DNA from: Absicoccus intestinalis
Lineage (GTDB): Bacteria; Bacillota_I; Bacilli_A; Erysipelotrichales; Erysipelotrichaceae
Assembly (NCBI RefSeq): GCF_033971885.1
Contig: NZ_JALBUS010000011.1
Span: forward strand, 1-64,000
DNA: 64,000 nt
Direction of reading: 5' to 3'
In this document: positions 5,407 to 14,911 of the stretch, piece after piece
How the letters are laid out: each line of letters starts with the position of its first letter
How positions within the stretch are numbered: the stretch's first letter is position 1
Notes under the pieces: generated by a model
What the model saw: only the letters and a program-made list of their open reading frames with translations
Database searches by the model: none
What the model was told of the DNA's origin: nothing
Made by a program: the position numbers and the translations under genes

Positions 5407-6756
5407 TTATTCATCAACGATCGCAATGGTTTGTACGTCATAGGTTTGTAGAACATCCACCATTTCTTTGGTGATGATTTCACCACTGACTGCAATTGGA
5501 ATTGCAGGTGGACAAGATACGGATGGTTCACTACAAATATGTCCAATGGCTTCGGTTACGGGGACGAATGCTTGACGACTTAAGATAGCTTGGCGAATCG
5601 AAAGTTTTCGTGTTGGCTGTACCTGGAACAAAGCTTGTTGCGTGGATGGTAAAGGTTGTTTGTGTGGTGTTTCCAGTAGGGTTTGTTTTAAGCGTTTAAA
5701 ATCGATGGGACGATTTTGTGGGGTAAACATGCAAACAAGAAAATCACTATCTGCGAATTCAGGTTCGGCATGATGGGCACGCAATCGTTCGGCGAGTTCA
5801 TAGCCATGGATGCCCATTTGTGAAGCATGGATCGTTACCTTGGTTTTTTCTGAAGGTAAAACCGGAATGTTTGCTTGTATTAGTTCTGCTTTTAATTGAT
5901 CTAGTTTTTGAATTAAAGTTTTTAATTCCGAACGAAAAGAAGTATCTAAATAGGCATTGCATCGATCTAAAGATTGCAAGATCAAATAGGATGGACTGGT
6001 TGACCCAAATAACATCATGGATGCTTTGGCCATTGGACCAACTTCTTGATTGGCTTGCTGGGAAAGGTGCAAATAAGAGCCTCCTGTTACGACAGGAAGG
6101 GTCTTATGGGCAGAATCGCAACTCATATAGGCGCCTAGGTCGATAGGATGTTGGGATTCGGGTAAAAAGTGTAAATAGGCACCATGTGCATTATCGACTA
6201 ATAAGGGTACATCATATTCTTTGCAAACTTCAGCAAGGGCTTTGATATCGCTCATTTGACCGAGATAATCCGGACTCGTTATATATACGCCAATGGGTAA
6301 GGTATTGGCTTGTTCGAATTTTTGTTTGACCTGTTCCGGTGTTACCACAACAGAACAAATGGATACTTGTTCTTCGTTAGGCATGATCCAGTCAATATCA
6401 ATATCTAATAGGGCACAGGCATATAATAAAGCTTTATGGGCATTACGGCCGGCTACGATATAAGGTCTGGTTTTTAATGGTTTTCGTTTGTATGCCAGGG
6501 CAATCATGGTACGAATGCTGAGACTCGAACCTTCCGCAGAATACAATGTTTTTCCGGTATGGAAAAGCTTGGATGCATTTTCTTCACTTTGAGCAATAAT
6601 GCCATCGGCTTCATAAAGGGCATCGGCCCCTTTGATTTCTGTAATATCCAGGCTTTCAAAACCAAGAATATTTTGGCCTTTATGACCAGGCATATGTAGT
6701 CGTGATGTGTCACTTTCTTGATAGTTTTTGACAAAATCACAAATTGGTGTCTTCAT
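5407..6756 (-). CDS. Orn/Lys/Arg-type PLP decarboxylase, small form
   Basis: This is a fold-type I PLP enzyme of the Orn/Lys/Arg decarboxylase family, cytosolic, 449 residues from the ATG at 6756. That start is chosen because HMPGHKG then sits at residues 21-27 and GGAAAG precedes it. The aspartate that contacts PLP nitrogen is likely in LLVDNAHGA (near 188), and the Schiff-base lysine in DSAHKTLP (Lys218). The size matches the short Firmicute class (like YaaO/SpeA relatives) lacking the N-terminal wing domain of E. coli enzymes. The start overlaps the symporter stop by 20 bases, so the two are translationally linked. The substrate cannot be decided from sequence by eye; arginine or lysine are the main options. 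Confidence 0.85.
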   Translation of the reverse strand: MKTPICDFVKNYQESDTSRLHMPGHKGQNILGFESLDITEIKGADALYEADGIIAQSEENASKLFHTGKTLYSAEGSSLSIRTMIALAYKRKPLKTRPYIVAGRNAHKALLYACALLDIDIDWIMPNEEQVSICSVVVTPEQVKQKFEQANTLPIGVYITSPDYLGQMSDIKALAEVCKEYDVPLLVDNAHGAYLHFLPESQHPIDLGAYMSCDSAHKTLPVVTGGSYLHLSQQANQEVGPMAKASMMLFGSTSPSYLILQSLDRCNAYLDTSFRSELKTLIQKLDQLKAELIQANIPVLPSEKTKVTIHASQMGIHGYELAERLRAHHAEPEFADSDFLVCMFTPQNRPIDFKRLKQTLLETPHKQPLPSTQQALFQVQPTRKLSIRQAILSRQAFVPVTEAIGHICSEPSVSCPPAIPIAVSGEIITKEMVDVLQTYDVQTIAIVDE

Positions 6757-8116
6757 CTTTGATCTTTCCACCAGTTGGAACCTTTTCTTTATATATGCGT
6801 ACCAAAGTGCCACTGAGCAATAATAAGGCAATTAAGTTTGGAATAGCCATCAAGCCATTGGCGGTATCGGCTAGATCCCATACAAACTCTAAGCCACCAA
6901 CAGAACCTACAACAATGAAGGCAATCCATATCCATCGAATAGGTAAAACTGCTTTTTTGCCCCAAATAAATTCACCTGAAACTTCACATAGGAAGCTTGA
7001 AGTGATCAAGCAGCTATAACCAAACAAGAACGTACTGATCAAAATGAAATAATTACCGATGGATCCTGGCAGGAAGGTCGAGAATGCATGCATGGCTAAT
7101 TCTGTACCGGACATGCCACTGACCCATTTTCCCGATAATATAATAACGAGTCCCGTTACTGTATTGATGATCATTGTATCTAGGAATACTTCCACAATGC
7201 CCCAAAATCCTTGGTTTTCAATATAGTCCACATCGGCCGAACAGTTCAGGGTTGGACTGGATCCCATACCGGCTTCGTTTGAGTTTAATCCGCGGGCTAA
7301 GCCGACAGTCATAATTTGCATGACGGTTGCTCCGGCAAATCCGCCAGCCGCTCCTTGTGGTGTGAATGCACCTATGATGATCGAGGCAAATGCATGTGGC
7401 AATTGTGGTAAATGTAAAATGACGATCATGGTACCAATGAAGATATAAATTAGACTCATAAGTGGGGTTAGCCATTCACATACGTTACCAATACGAGTGA
7501 TTCCACCTAGAATAACTATGGCTGTTAGGAAAGCCATCACAATACCAGATGCCAATGGTGGAATATGCCATTGGGCTTGAATGCCTAATACAATACTGTT
7601 GGTGTCGACGATGGCGCTACATACCATGTAGGCAAAAATGGCCATAATACAAAAGAAATAAGCCATCCATTTGGATTTTAATCCTTTGTAGATGTAAAAC
7701 ATGGCTCCACCAATGTATTCGCCACGTTCATTTTTTTCACGATAATATAAGCCTAATGAAATTTCGGCAAATTTGGTTGCCATGCCAAAAAAAGCCGATA
7801 ACCACATCCAAAATAGAGCGCCAGGACCGCCAGTTGCGACCGCTGTAGCAACACCAGTAATATTTCCCGTTCCAACGACACAGGCAATGGAGGCAAGTCC
7901 GGCTTTGGCACTGGCAATCGTACCTTGTTCGGTTTGACGTCGATGGTCTTCTTTCATTCGTCCCAAAGTTACTTTGCGAATATCTTTGATTCGTGATAGT
8001 TGTGGGAATTTCAAACGTACAGAAAGAAAGATACCGGTTCCTAATAAGAGGACAATCATGATTGGCCCCCATACGATATCATTCACAAAACTGTTAACTG
8101 AATTAATGATCTCCAT
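6737..8116 (-). CDS. AGCS family sodium:amino acid symporter
   Basis: This is a 459-residue membrane transporter of the alanine/glycine:cation symporter family (AlsT/DagA type). It has about ten hydrophobic helices and the family segments GTGNITGVATA and GATVMQIMTVGLARGLNSNE. It would take up alanine, glycine or a related amino acid with Na+. AGGAGA precedes the ATG. It is the first gene of a two-gene operon with the decarboxylase. Decarboxylases of this class are more often paired with antiporters, so the pairing is unusual, and the transporter may supply a different amino acid than alanine. Confidence 0.9.
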   Translation of the reverse strand: MEIINSVNSFVNDIVWGPIMIVLLLGTGIFLSVRLKFPQLSRIKDIRKVTLGRMKEDHRRQTEQGTIASAKAGLASIACVVGTGNITGVATAVATGGPGALFWMWLSAFFGMATKFAEISLGLYYREKNERGEYIGGAMFYIYKGLKSKWMAYFFCIMAIFAYMVCSAIVDTNSIVLGIQAQWHIPPLASGIVMAFLTAIVILGGITRIGNVCEWLTPLMSLIYIFIGTMIVILHLPQLPHAFASIIIGAFTPQGAAGGFAGATVMQIMTVGLARGLNSNEAGMGSSPTLNCSADVDYIENQGFWGIVEVFLDTMIINTVTGLVIILSGKWVSGMSGTELAMHAFSTFLPGSIGNYFILISTFLFGYSCLITSSFLCEVSGEFIWGKKAVLPIRWIWIAFIVVGSVGGLEFVWDLADTANGLMAIPNLIALLLLSGTLVRIYKEKVPTGGKIKDEDTNL

Positions 8117-8255
8117 TTCTCTTCTCTCCTTTATGTATTGATCATACTTCCATATTTAATCATAGGTAGAATGAATATGCTAATAAAAAATAGATGTATT
8201 CATTTTTTTCTATGGAACAGTGAAAGATGTGTATGCTTTTAAATGAAGGATTCAA

Positions 8256-8292
8256 AAATGAAAAACCGGCAACACATTAGATATTGTCGGTT
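8256..8292 (-). terminator. Terminator after serA
   Basis: The stem aaccggcaa (8264-8272) pairs with ttgtcggtt (8284-8292) with one G-U. On the minus strand it is followed by TTTTTC. It lies 30 bases past the serA stop. Confidence 0.65.
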
Positions 8293-8321
8293 GATTCAAA
8301 ACAAGCGTTTTATCCAATTAT

Positions 8322-9485
8322 TTAGTCATGGTATGTTGTAACGCGAATAATTCCATCCAGTGTTTTCAGTTTTTGAAGGGATTCCGCTAATGGTTCTTTG
8401 TCTAAATCCAACATCGTAACGGCAACATCACCGCGTGATTTATTAATCATGTTTTCAATGTTGTTGGTTTCGGAGAAGCTATCTGTAATCTTACTGATCA
8501 TTCTTGGTTTATTGACATGGATCACCGAAACACGATAATTGTGGTTCCATTCCATTTCGCATCGAGGCAAGTTGACTGAATTGACAATATTACCATGTTC
8601 CAAGTAGTCCATAACTTCTTTGGCTGCATTTACGGCACAATTTTCTTCACTTTCTGCTGTTGATGCACCTAAATGAGGAATAGGAATACAATGTGGATGA
8701 CCAGCTAGTTTTGGTGTTGGGAAGTCAGTTACATAAACGGCAACTTTTCCAGAATCTAATGCTTCTAGCATATCTTCTTCATTGACCAATCCACCACGTG
8801 CCATGTTTAAGATTTTCACACCATCTTTCATTTGGCTGATTGTTTCTTTGTTGATGGTATTCATCGTATCTGGCGTTTGAGGAATATGAATGGTAATGAA
8901 GTCGGAGTTTTTCAAGACGCCTTCCAATGTGTTTTCATGTTTGACCCAACGAGACAAACGCCAAGCGGCATCGACAGTCATATAGGGGTCGTAACCATGA
9001 ACTTCCATGTCAAAGCGTAAAGCTGCATTGGCTACACGACGGCCGATGGCACCACCAACACCAATGATACCTAAACTTTTTCCGGCCAATTCATTACCGG
9101 CATATTTTTTCTTTTGTTTTTCCATATCTTTAGCAAGATTTGGATTGTCTGTTTGGCTTTTTGCCCATGTGATGGCATTGTAGATATCACGAGATGCGAG
9201 TAACATGCCGGCAAAGACTAATTCTTTAACGGCATTGGCATTGGCACCTGGGGTATTAAATACGGCAATACCTTTTTTTGTACATGTTTCAATATCGATA
9301 TTGTTGACACCAGCTCCAGCACGGGCAATGGCTTTTAGGTTTGGATTATAGTCGATATCGTGTAAATTGGCACTACGTACGACAATGGCATCTTCATTGG
9401 TTTTATCATCGCCAATTTCGTATTGATCGGTAAATTGATCCAATCCAGCTTTGGCAATGTTGTTATAGAGTTTGACCGTGTACAT
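8322..9485 (-). CDS. serA: D-3-phosphoglycerate dehydrogenase
   Basis: It oxidises 3-phosphoglycerate to 3-phosphohydroxypyruvate with NAD, the first step of serine synthesis. The 387 residues are organised as substrate-binding halves around a Rossmann core (GIIGVGGAIGRRVANAA near residue 145). Catalytic-site segments are MARGGLVNEEDM and the PHLGASTAESEENC region, and a C-terminal ACT-like domain starts around 315 (YRVSVIHVNKPRMISKIT). The compact length fits the short SerA class. The start ATG overlaps the serC stop as TAATG, with AAGGAG upstream. No serB-like phosphatase is adjacent; a HAD protein elsewhere may supply that step. Confidence 0.93.
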   Translation of the reverse strand: MYTVKLYNNIAKAGLDQFTDQYEIGDDKTNEDAIVVRSANLHDIDYNPNLKAIARAGAGVNNIDIETCTKKGIAVFNTPGANANAVKELVFAGMLLASRDIYNAITWAKSQTDNPNLAKDMEKQKKKYAGNELAGKSLGIIGVGGAIGRRVANAALRFDMEVHGYDPYMTVDAAWRLSRWVKHENTLEGVLKNSDFITIHIPQTPDTMNTINKETISQMKDGVKILNMARGGLVNEEDMLEALDSGKVAVYVTDFPTPKLAGHPHCIPIPHLGASTAESEENCAVNAAKEVMDYLEHGNIVNSVNLPRCEMEWNHNYRVSVIHVNKPRMISKITDSFSETNNIENMINKSRGDVAVTMLDLDKEPLAESLQKLKTLDGIIRVTTYHD

Positions 9486-10567
9486 TATGCATTCTCCTTT
9501 TCGAATTTCTTCATAAAGTCAATCAAATAATCTACAGCTTCTTCGGTAACGGCATTGTAGATACTTGCACGCATACCACCAACCGAACGATGGCCTTTGA
9601 TATTCGCAATACCAGCTTTTTTTGCTTCAGCAACGAATTTCTTATCTAATTCATCATCACCGGTCACAAATGGAACATTCATAAGTGAGCGGTCTTCTTT
9701 GTTGACATTGTTTGTATACAATTTTGAATTATCAATGTAGTCGTATAATTTCTTAGCTTTGCGTTGGTTGATCTTTTCCATGTTTTCCAAGCCACCAATG
9801 ACTTCTTCTAACCATTGGCAAGTTAAGCCAACCATATAGATGCCCCAAGTTGGAGGCGTATTGAACATAGAATCTTTTTCGGCATGTACTTTATAAGACA
9901 ACATGCTTGGTAATTTATCTTGATCTGCACGATCTAATAATTCTTTTTTAAGAATAACGATGGTTACACCGGCAGGTCCCATATTTTTTTGTGCACCAGC
10001 AAAGATCAAATCATATTTTGTGACATCAACGGGTTCTGAGCAGATGCAGCTAGATAAATCGGCAACTAATAATTTTCCATCGTGTGGTGGTAATTGTTTA
10101 TATTTAGTTCCAAAAATAGTATTGTTTTCGCAAATATAAACATAATCCGTTTTTGGATCTAAATCTTCTTGTTTGATTTTTGGAATATATGTGTAGTTAT
10201 CTTCTTTACTAGAAGCTGCAACATGAACATAACCAATTTTCTTTTGTTCTTTGATGGCTTTCTTTGTCCACTGTCCGGTATCGATGATATCAGCACCATT
10301 TTGTAACAAGTTCAATGCAACCATGAAGAATTGCGTAGAACCTCCACCTTGTAAAAATAAAATGTCATAGTCTTCGGGGATGTCCATCAAGCGACGAAGG
10401 CTAGCTTTGGCATTATCTATGATTTCTTTGAACTCAGCAGATCGATGTGACATCTCCATGACGGACATACCACTTTCGTGATAATCCAACATTTCGGCTT
10501 GGGCCTTTTTTAATACCCATTCGGGGATGGCAGCGGGTCCGGCTGCAAAGTTATAAACTCTTGTCAT
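9485..10567 (-). CDS. serC: Phosphoserine aminotransferase
   Basis: It converts 3-phosphohydroxypyruvate and glutamate to phosphoserine (PLP-dependent, cytosolic). The product is 360 residues, starting MTRVYNFAAGPAAIPEWVL, the typical SerC N-terminus. FLQGGGSTQF contributes phosphate binding, and the PLP lysine lies in FAGAQKNMGPAG (near residue 195). The C-terminal GHRSVGGMRASIYNA arginines bind substrate. It is first in the serC-serA operon, with AAAGGAAG before the ATG and a good promoter upstream. Confidence 0.95.
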   Translation of the reverse strand: MTRVYNFAAGPAAIPEWVLKKAQAEMLDYHESGMSVMEMSHRSAEFKEIIDNAKASLRRLMDIPEDYDILFLQGGGSTQFFMVALNLLQNGADIIDTGQWTKKAIKEQKKIGYVHVAASSKEDNYTYIPKIKQEDLDPKTDYVYICENNTIFGTKYKQLPPHDGKLLVADLSSCICSEPVDVTKYDLIFAGAQKNMGPAGVTIVILKKELLDRADQDKLPSMLSYKVHAEKDSMFNTPPTWGIYMVGLTCQWLEEVIGGLENMEKINQRKAKKLYDYIDNSKLYTNNVNKEDRSLMNVPFVTGDDELDKKFVAEAKKAGIANIKGHRSVGGMRASIYNAVTEEAVDYLIDFMKKFEKENA

Positions 10568-10601
10568 TTTTTATACTTCCTTTCGTGACTGTACTTTTTT
10601 T

Positions 10602-10629
10602 ATTATACGTATTCAATCAATAAATGCAA
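10602..10629 (-). promoter_or_regulatory. Sigma-A-type promoter of serC-serA
   Basis: On the minus strand TTGCAT (10629-10624), a 16-bp spacer and a perfect TATAAT (10607-10602) lie about 35 bases before the serC start. Confidence 0.65.
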
Positions 10630-10688
10630 GAGAAATGTTCATAAAATAAAATCAAATGTATACATTTGGTGTACATTGCTTTATAGCT

Positions 10689-10716
10689 TTGTTTTGTTAT
10701 TTTTCAGTGTTAAAAT
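10689..10716 (+). promoter_or_regulatory. Probable promoter of mgtE
   Basis: TTGTTT (10689-10694), 16 bp, then TAAAAT (10711-10716), lie 21 bases before the mgtE start. No magnesium riboswitch is visible in this short leader. Confidence 0.45.
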
Positions 10717-10737
10717 TGATTCGTGGAGGTGATATCT

Positions 10738-12081
10738 ATGGAGAAAATTACACAAGAAAAGTTGCAAGATGCCTTGCAAAATCAAGATTCTTTTTTAGCA
10801 TTCTATATGGATGTAGAACCCGTTGATTTAGCACTAGCTATAGAAAATCTAGATGATGACGATATTCAAAAGATTTGCCAATGGTTAGAGGATGAGCCTT
10901 TGAGTGAATTGATCGAAGATGCCGATGATGATTTACGACTTCGTTTATCTTCTTTCATAGATGATCATCGCTTGCTTTCTGTATTTAACTTTATGCAGAA
11001 GGATGATATTGTCGATATTATTGGTGATTTGCCCACTGGCCGAAAGAAAGCATTGATCAATTTAATGCGTTCGGGTGATCAAAAGATTATTAAAGAATTG
11101 TTGAAATATCCAGAAGAATCGGCTGGTGGTATCATGACCACTTCCTATATTGCTATTAAAGCCAACTGGACGGTTGCTCAATCTTTACAGCGTATTCGTG
11201 AAATTGCAGATAAGTCCGAGGTTATCGAAACGTTATTTGTTATCGATGATACGAAACGTTTGATTGGTGAAGTAGATCTTCGTAATATGTTGGGTGCACA
11301 AAAGGCACAGCGAATTTCAACGATTATGGATGATTCAGTTATTTCCGTTCAACCTGAAGTGGATCAGGAACAAGTGGCTCGTTTGGTTTCGCGATATGAT
11401 TTAACTTCCATTCCGGTTGTCAATAAACGAGGAGCTATCTTAGGTATCATCACAGTCGATGATGTCATTGATGTTATCGTTGAAGAATATGAAGAAGATA
11501 TGTTACAGATGGCCGGAGTCAATCGGGAAGAGGATCTTTCAAGTACTTTATCCGAATCAATCCGTATGCGATTGCCTTGGTTGATGGTTAATTTATTGAC
11601 GGCTTTTTTAGCTTCGTTTACTGTTAAGATGTTTCAAAATACAATTGAACAAGTTGTGGCTTTATCCGCTACCATGACCATTGTAACAGGAATGGGTGGT
11701 AATGCTGGAACACAAACGATGTCGATTTTAGTTCGTGAGTTAGCGAAAAGAGAAATTTCTTTAAAAGAAAATTGGAAAGCTCTAGTAAAAGAATTGCTAT
11801 TAAGTGTTGTAGATGGTGCTGCAACCGGTATTGTTACGGCTATCATTGTGTATTTTATGTATGGAAATTTCTATTTGGCTTTGATCATTTTTATTGCCAT
11901 GATTGGTAATTTATTGGTTTCTGGTTTATTTGGCTTCTTGGTGCCTTTAGGTTTAAAGAAGTTACATGCAGATCCAGCTATTTCATCGACGATATTTGTT
12001 ACAACGGCAACGGATGTTTTAGGCTTTTTTATTTTCTTAGGTTTAGCAAAATTATTTATATCGCACTTAGCAGGAATGTAG
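10738..12081 (+). CDS. mgtE: MgtE family magnesium transporter
   Basis: This is a Mg2+ channel/transporter of the inner membrane, 447 residues from ATG 10738 (GGAGGTGATATCT upstream; the GTG at 10723 is part of the ribosome-binding region). An acidic N-terminal domain (LAIENLDDDDIQKICQWLE) is followed by two CBS domains around residues 130-255 (SAGGIMTTSYIA; ITVDDVIDVIVEEYEED). A five-helix C-terminal pore domain carries GMGGNAGTQTMSILVREL. The acidic N and CBS domains sense cytosolic Mg2+ in the family. It is followed 4 bases later by the CapA-like gene. Confidence 0.93.
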   Translation: MEKITQEKLQDALQNQDSFLAFYMDVEPVDLALAIENLDDDDIQKICQWLEDEPLSELIEDADDDLRLRLSSFIDDHRLLSVFNFMQKDDIVDIIGDLPTGRKKALINLMRSGDQKIIKELLKYPEESAGGIMTTSYIAIKANWTVAQSLQRIREIADKSEVIETLFVIDDTKRLIGEVDLRNMLGAQKAQRISTIMDDSVISVQPEVDQEQVARLVSRYDLTSIPVVNKRGAILGIITVDDVIDVIVEEYEEDMLQMAGVNREEDLSSTLSESIRMRLPWLMVNLLTAFLASFTVKMFQNTIEQVVALSATMTIVTGMGGNAGTQTMSILVRELAKREISLKENWKALVKELLLSVVDGAATGIVTAIIVYFMYGNFYLALIIFIAMIGNLLVSGLFGFLVPLGLKKLHADPAISSTIFVTTATDVLGFFIFLGLAKLFISHLAGM

Positions 12082-12085
12082 AAGT

Positions 12086-13252
12086 ATGAACGTTTTAATG
12101 AGAATTTGGTTTGTAACCTTTTTAGTAATGTGTGTATTTGGATATTTGATGAATCAGGTCCAACCCATCACGACTCTATCTAAAAAAACGAGTGCCAGTA
12201 CCAACACGGATTCGTTTACGGTCATGGGTGTAGGGGATAATCTTTTGCATGATGTGATTTTTCGCAACATGGATCAATCTATGAAAGATGTCGACTACAA
12301 TGATTTCTATAAAACAATTAAAAAATATACAACAGCGGATTTAAACTATATCAATTACGAAACGATTTGTGCGGGCACAAAGAATGGCTTATGGTTGGAT
12401 GGTTATCCTTCGTTTAATGGACCAGCCAAATTTAATGATGCCGTTGCGAATGCTGGATTCAATTGGTTCAGTCTATGCAGTAATCATACCTATGATCGGG
12501 GAACGTTGGGTGTGCAGACAGAATTGGATTATATCCAAAAACATTGTAAAGATGTTACGGTAACGGGTGCTTATCAAACCAAGAAGGCATCTGAAACACC
12601 GACTGTTGTGAAAATTCATGGAATTCGGGTTGGTTTGGCAAGTTATGCCTATGGATTTGAGTCTCAGCCGGATGATCCGGATACAGCCTGGATGGTCAAT
12701 AAAATCAGTAAAACAAAGATTAAAAAAGATATGAAAAAGTTGAATAAGGTCAGTGATGTGCAGATTGTTACCATGCATTGGGGCACGGAATATCATACCG
12801 ATGTCAACGATATGCAAAAAGAGTATGCGAAATTATTGAATTCGTTAGGTGTAGAAGTGATCATTGGTACCCATCCGCATGTGATCGAACCGGTTGAATG
12901 GATTCGGAGTGATAAACAAGATACATTGTGTTATTATTCTTTGGGTAATTTTATAAGTGCGCAGAATGCGAATGATAATATGATTGGTGGTATGGCATCT
13001 TTTAAGGTGACCTATGATCATGATAAGAAAAAGGCGACGGTCAGTGATGCTGCATTTACACCAACCATCACATATTATGATTCCAATTATAACAATTATC
13101 AGATGTATACCATTCATGAATGGACGAATAAAAAGGCAAAGACACATGAAGTTACGGTAAGTGAAGGACAGGATATTTCGAAAGAATATGTGCAAAAATA
13201 TGTTAAGAATGTAATGAAGGATGTAAAAGGAGTAAAGATTGTTACAGAATGA
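12086..13252 (+). CDS. CapA family protein (PGA_cap metallophosphatase fold)
   Basis: The 388 residues begin with an N-terminal membrane anchor (IWFVTFLVMCVFGYLM, residues 7-22). A CapA-type domain follows, starting FTVMGVGDNLLHDVIF. Metal-ligand motifs include CSNHTYDRG, VTMHWGTEYH and GTHPHVIEPVEW, with YSLGNF. CapA proteins are linked to poly-gamma-glutamate export or anchoring, but many Firmicute members have no such operon, so a cell-envelope enzyme of unknown substrate is the safe description. It overlaps smpB by 4 bases and follows mgtE closely, so the three may be co-transcribed. Confidence 0.85.
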   Translation: MNVLMRIWFVTFLVMCVFGYLMNQVQPITTLSKKTSASTNTDSFTVMGVGDNLLHDVIFRNMDQSMKDVDYNDFYKTIKKYTTADLNYINYETICAGTKNGLWLDGYPSFNGPAKFNDAVANAGFNWFSLCSNHTYDRGTLGVQTELDYIQKHCKDVTVTGAYQTKKASETPTVVKIHGIRVGLASYAYGFESQPDDPDTAWMVNKISKTKIKKDMKKLNKVSDVQIVTMHWGTEYHTDVNDMQKEYAKLLNSLGVEVIIGTHPHVIEPVEWIRSDKQDTLCYYSLGNFISAQNANDNMIGGMASFKVTYDHDKKKATVSDAAFTPTITYYDSNYNNYQMYTIHEWTNKKAKTHEVTVSEGQDISKEYVQKYVKNVMKDVKGVKIVTE

Positions 13253-13704
13253 CTAATCGAAAAATAGTAGTAGAAAATCGAAAAGCGCGTCATGAATATG
13301 AATTGTATGATCGTTATGAAGCAGGTTTGGAATTAAAGGGTACGGAAATCAAGAGCATTCGTTTGGGGAAGGTTCAATTACGAGATAGTTATATTAGTAT
13401 TCGTAATGGGCAAGCATTTATCAAGGGTATGCATATTTCTCCCTATGAATTTGGAAATCGATTCAATCATGAAGAAGATAGGGATCGTCGTTTGTTGTTG
13501 CATAAAAATGAAATCTTAAAACTGGATCAAGCCACACGTATCAAAGGCTATACGGTGGTTCCCGTTTCTTTGTATCTTTCCAAAGGGTTGGCAAAAATGG
13601 AGATTGCGTTAGCGAAAGGTAAAAATTTACATGATAAGCGTGAAGCCAATAAAGCTAGAGATGCCAAACGTGAAATTCAAAAGGCCTTGAAAAATCGATA
13701 CTAG
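13249..13704 (+). CDS. smpB: SsrA-binding protein SmpB
   Basis: It binds tmRNA and carries it to stalled ribosomes for trans-translation. The 151 residues have hallmarks ENRKARHEYELYDRYEAGL, LKGTEIKSIRLGKVQLRDSY, GMHISPYEFGN and a basic C-terminal tail (DKREANKARDAKREIQKAL) that mimics a codon-anticodon helix in the A site. The start ATG overlaps the upstream stop. The ssrA gene lies just downstream, a classic arrangement. Confidence 0.97.
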   Translation: MTNRKIVVENRKARHEYELYDRYEAGLELKGTEIKSIRLGKVQLRDSYISIRNGQAFIKGMHISPYEFGNRFNHEEDRDRRLLLHKNEILKLDQATRIKGYTVVPVSLYLSKGLAKMEIALAKGKNLHDKREANKARDAKREIQKALKNRY

Positions 13705-13727
13705 AATGGTATGATTAAGTACCTTTT

Positions 13728-14117
13728 GGGGGTGTATTTTTGGTATTCGATGAGTATTTGTTTGGATACTGCCACAGTCGCGAAGGAACGCGTTATAACC
13801 AAAAAAATTTAACTGCTAAAAACAAATTGGCTAATGTATTTGGTGCAAACCAAAGCATGGCTTTTGCTGCTTAATTGAGTCGTAGATAGACCTTGCAGCC
13901 CGGTTGACTGATCTTTGCTTTCTTTGTCAGCAACACGCGTTCATACTAAGAAGATATGGATAAGTGATCATTCTAAGCTTGTCATGAAAATTCTAGAATG
14001 GCATCAATGAGCAATCGTTTCTATCCGGTTCCATTGATCATAAAGATAGAAAAAACTGTAAACGCAATATCGTGGGACGATGCTTAGACAGGAGTTCGAC
14101 CCTCCTCACCTCCACCA
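13728..14117 (+). ncRNA. ssrA: tmRNA
   Basis: This is a one-piece transfer-messenger RNA of about 390 nt. The 5' ggggg-tg pairs with cacctcc near the 3' end (14107-14113, one G-U), which is followed by encoded ACCA at 14114-14117. The T-arm loop ggagttcgaccctcc is present. The tag frame starts at GCT 13815 and encodes AKNKLANVFGANQSMAFAA, then TAA at 13872-13874. The hydrophobic AFAA end is a usual degradation signal for ClpXP-type proteases. It functions with SmpB encoded immediately upstream. Confidence 0.96.
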
Positions 14118-14125
14118 AAGGAAAT

Positions 14126-14153
14126 AAAGCCCTTTCTATAAAGGGCTTTTTTG
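14126..14153 (+). terminator. Terminator of ssrA
   Basis: The 10-bp stem aaagcccttt-ctat-aaagggcttt is followed by TTTT, nine bases after the mature tmRNA 3' end. Confidence 0.9.
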
Positions 14154-14298
14154 TTATAATCATGGAAACTTCTATGAATTGCTTTTATGTCAATATTGAA
14201 AAAGAACGCATTCAACTTTTCGCTGATAAAACAAGAGTAAAATCCTAGACACATGTGCAAAATTTGAATACTATAATAAGTGAAAAGAGGAAATGCGT

Positions 14299-14784
14299 AT
14301 GTCAAAGAAATATTTAATTGTATATTATAGTCAATCAGGTAATACGAAGTCTGCTGCAGAATTGATCCAACATGTCGTGGATGCTGATCTTTGTGAAATT
14401 GAAGCGCAGGATCCCTATCCAACCAATTATAAAGAACTATTAAAACGGGTTCGGAAAGAAATGGATGCAAATGTTGATGTGGCCTATAAACCTGTATCCG
14501 TTGATGTATCTTCGTATGATGTGATTTTCGTAGGTACTCCAAATTGGGGTGGAAAAGTAGCCTTGCCATTGGCGACATTCTTGAAACAACAGGATCTATC
14601 CGGTAAGACCGTCTTGCCATTCCTATCACATGGAGGTGTTGGCAAACAAGATATTGAAGATGATTTGAAAGAATTATGTCCAGGGGCTAAAGTGGGCTCG
14701 GCCTATTCTGCTTTTCAAAAAGTCGAAGAAGATGATGTCGAAGATGTTATTGCTTGGATGTATCAATATATCGATCGTGCATAA
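14299..14784 (+). CDS. Flavodoxin family protein
   Basis: This is an FMN-binding electron carrier or flavodoxin-like reductase of 161 residues. ATG 14299 is preferred over 14293 because GAGG then lies 9 bases upstream. The phosphate-binding loop is YYSQSGNTKSAAE (residues 9-21). The isoalloxazine-facing segments are VGTPNWGGKVALPL and LPFLSHGGVG. It is probably monocistronic, with its own terminator. The redox partner is unknown. A second flavodoxin lies at 28326. Confidence 0.88.
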   Translation: MSKKYLIVYYSQSGNTKSAAELIQHVVDADLCEIEAQDPYPTNYKELLKRVRKEMDANVDVAYKPVSVDVSSYDVIFVGTPNWGGKVALPLATFLKQQDLSGKTVLPFLSHGGVGKQDIEDDLKELCPGAKVGSAYSAFQKVEEDDVEDVIAWMYQYIDRA

Positions 14785-14793
14785 TATTTCTAA

Positions 14794-14825
14794 AAATCCA
14801 TCGGTTTATCTGGTGGATTTTTTTA
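14794..14825 (+). terminator. Terminator after flavodoxin gene
   Basis: aaatccatc and ggtggattt form a stem around tttatct-type loop sequence, followed by TTTT. It overlaps the upstream leader of the gene at 14912. Confidence 0.7.
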
Positions 14826-14911
14826 ATGAAGGAAGAAACAAAAACACGATCAAGACACATTTTTTAGACAGATCATTTGTTAGGATGCATACGAAGAAAG
14901 GAATGAATCGT

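Noticed and set aside
5262..5474. A 70-codon plus-strand ORF over the decarboxylase 3' end
   Set aside because: It overlaps the decarboxylase terminator and coding region, has no ribosome-binding site and no protein-like composition.
12473..13195. Long minus-strand ORFs inside the capA-like gene
   Set aside because: They are antisense shadows of a well-supported gene with clear domain motifs.
14084..14629. 181-codon minus-strand ORF
   Set aside because: It covers the 3' end of ssrA, its terminator and part of the flavodoxin gene in antisense, all of which are well supported on the plus strand.
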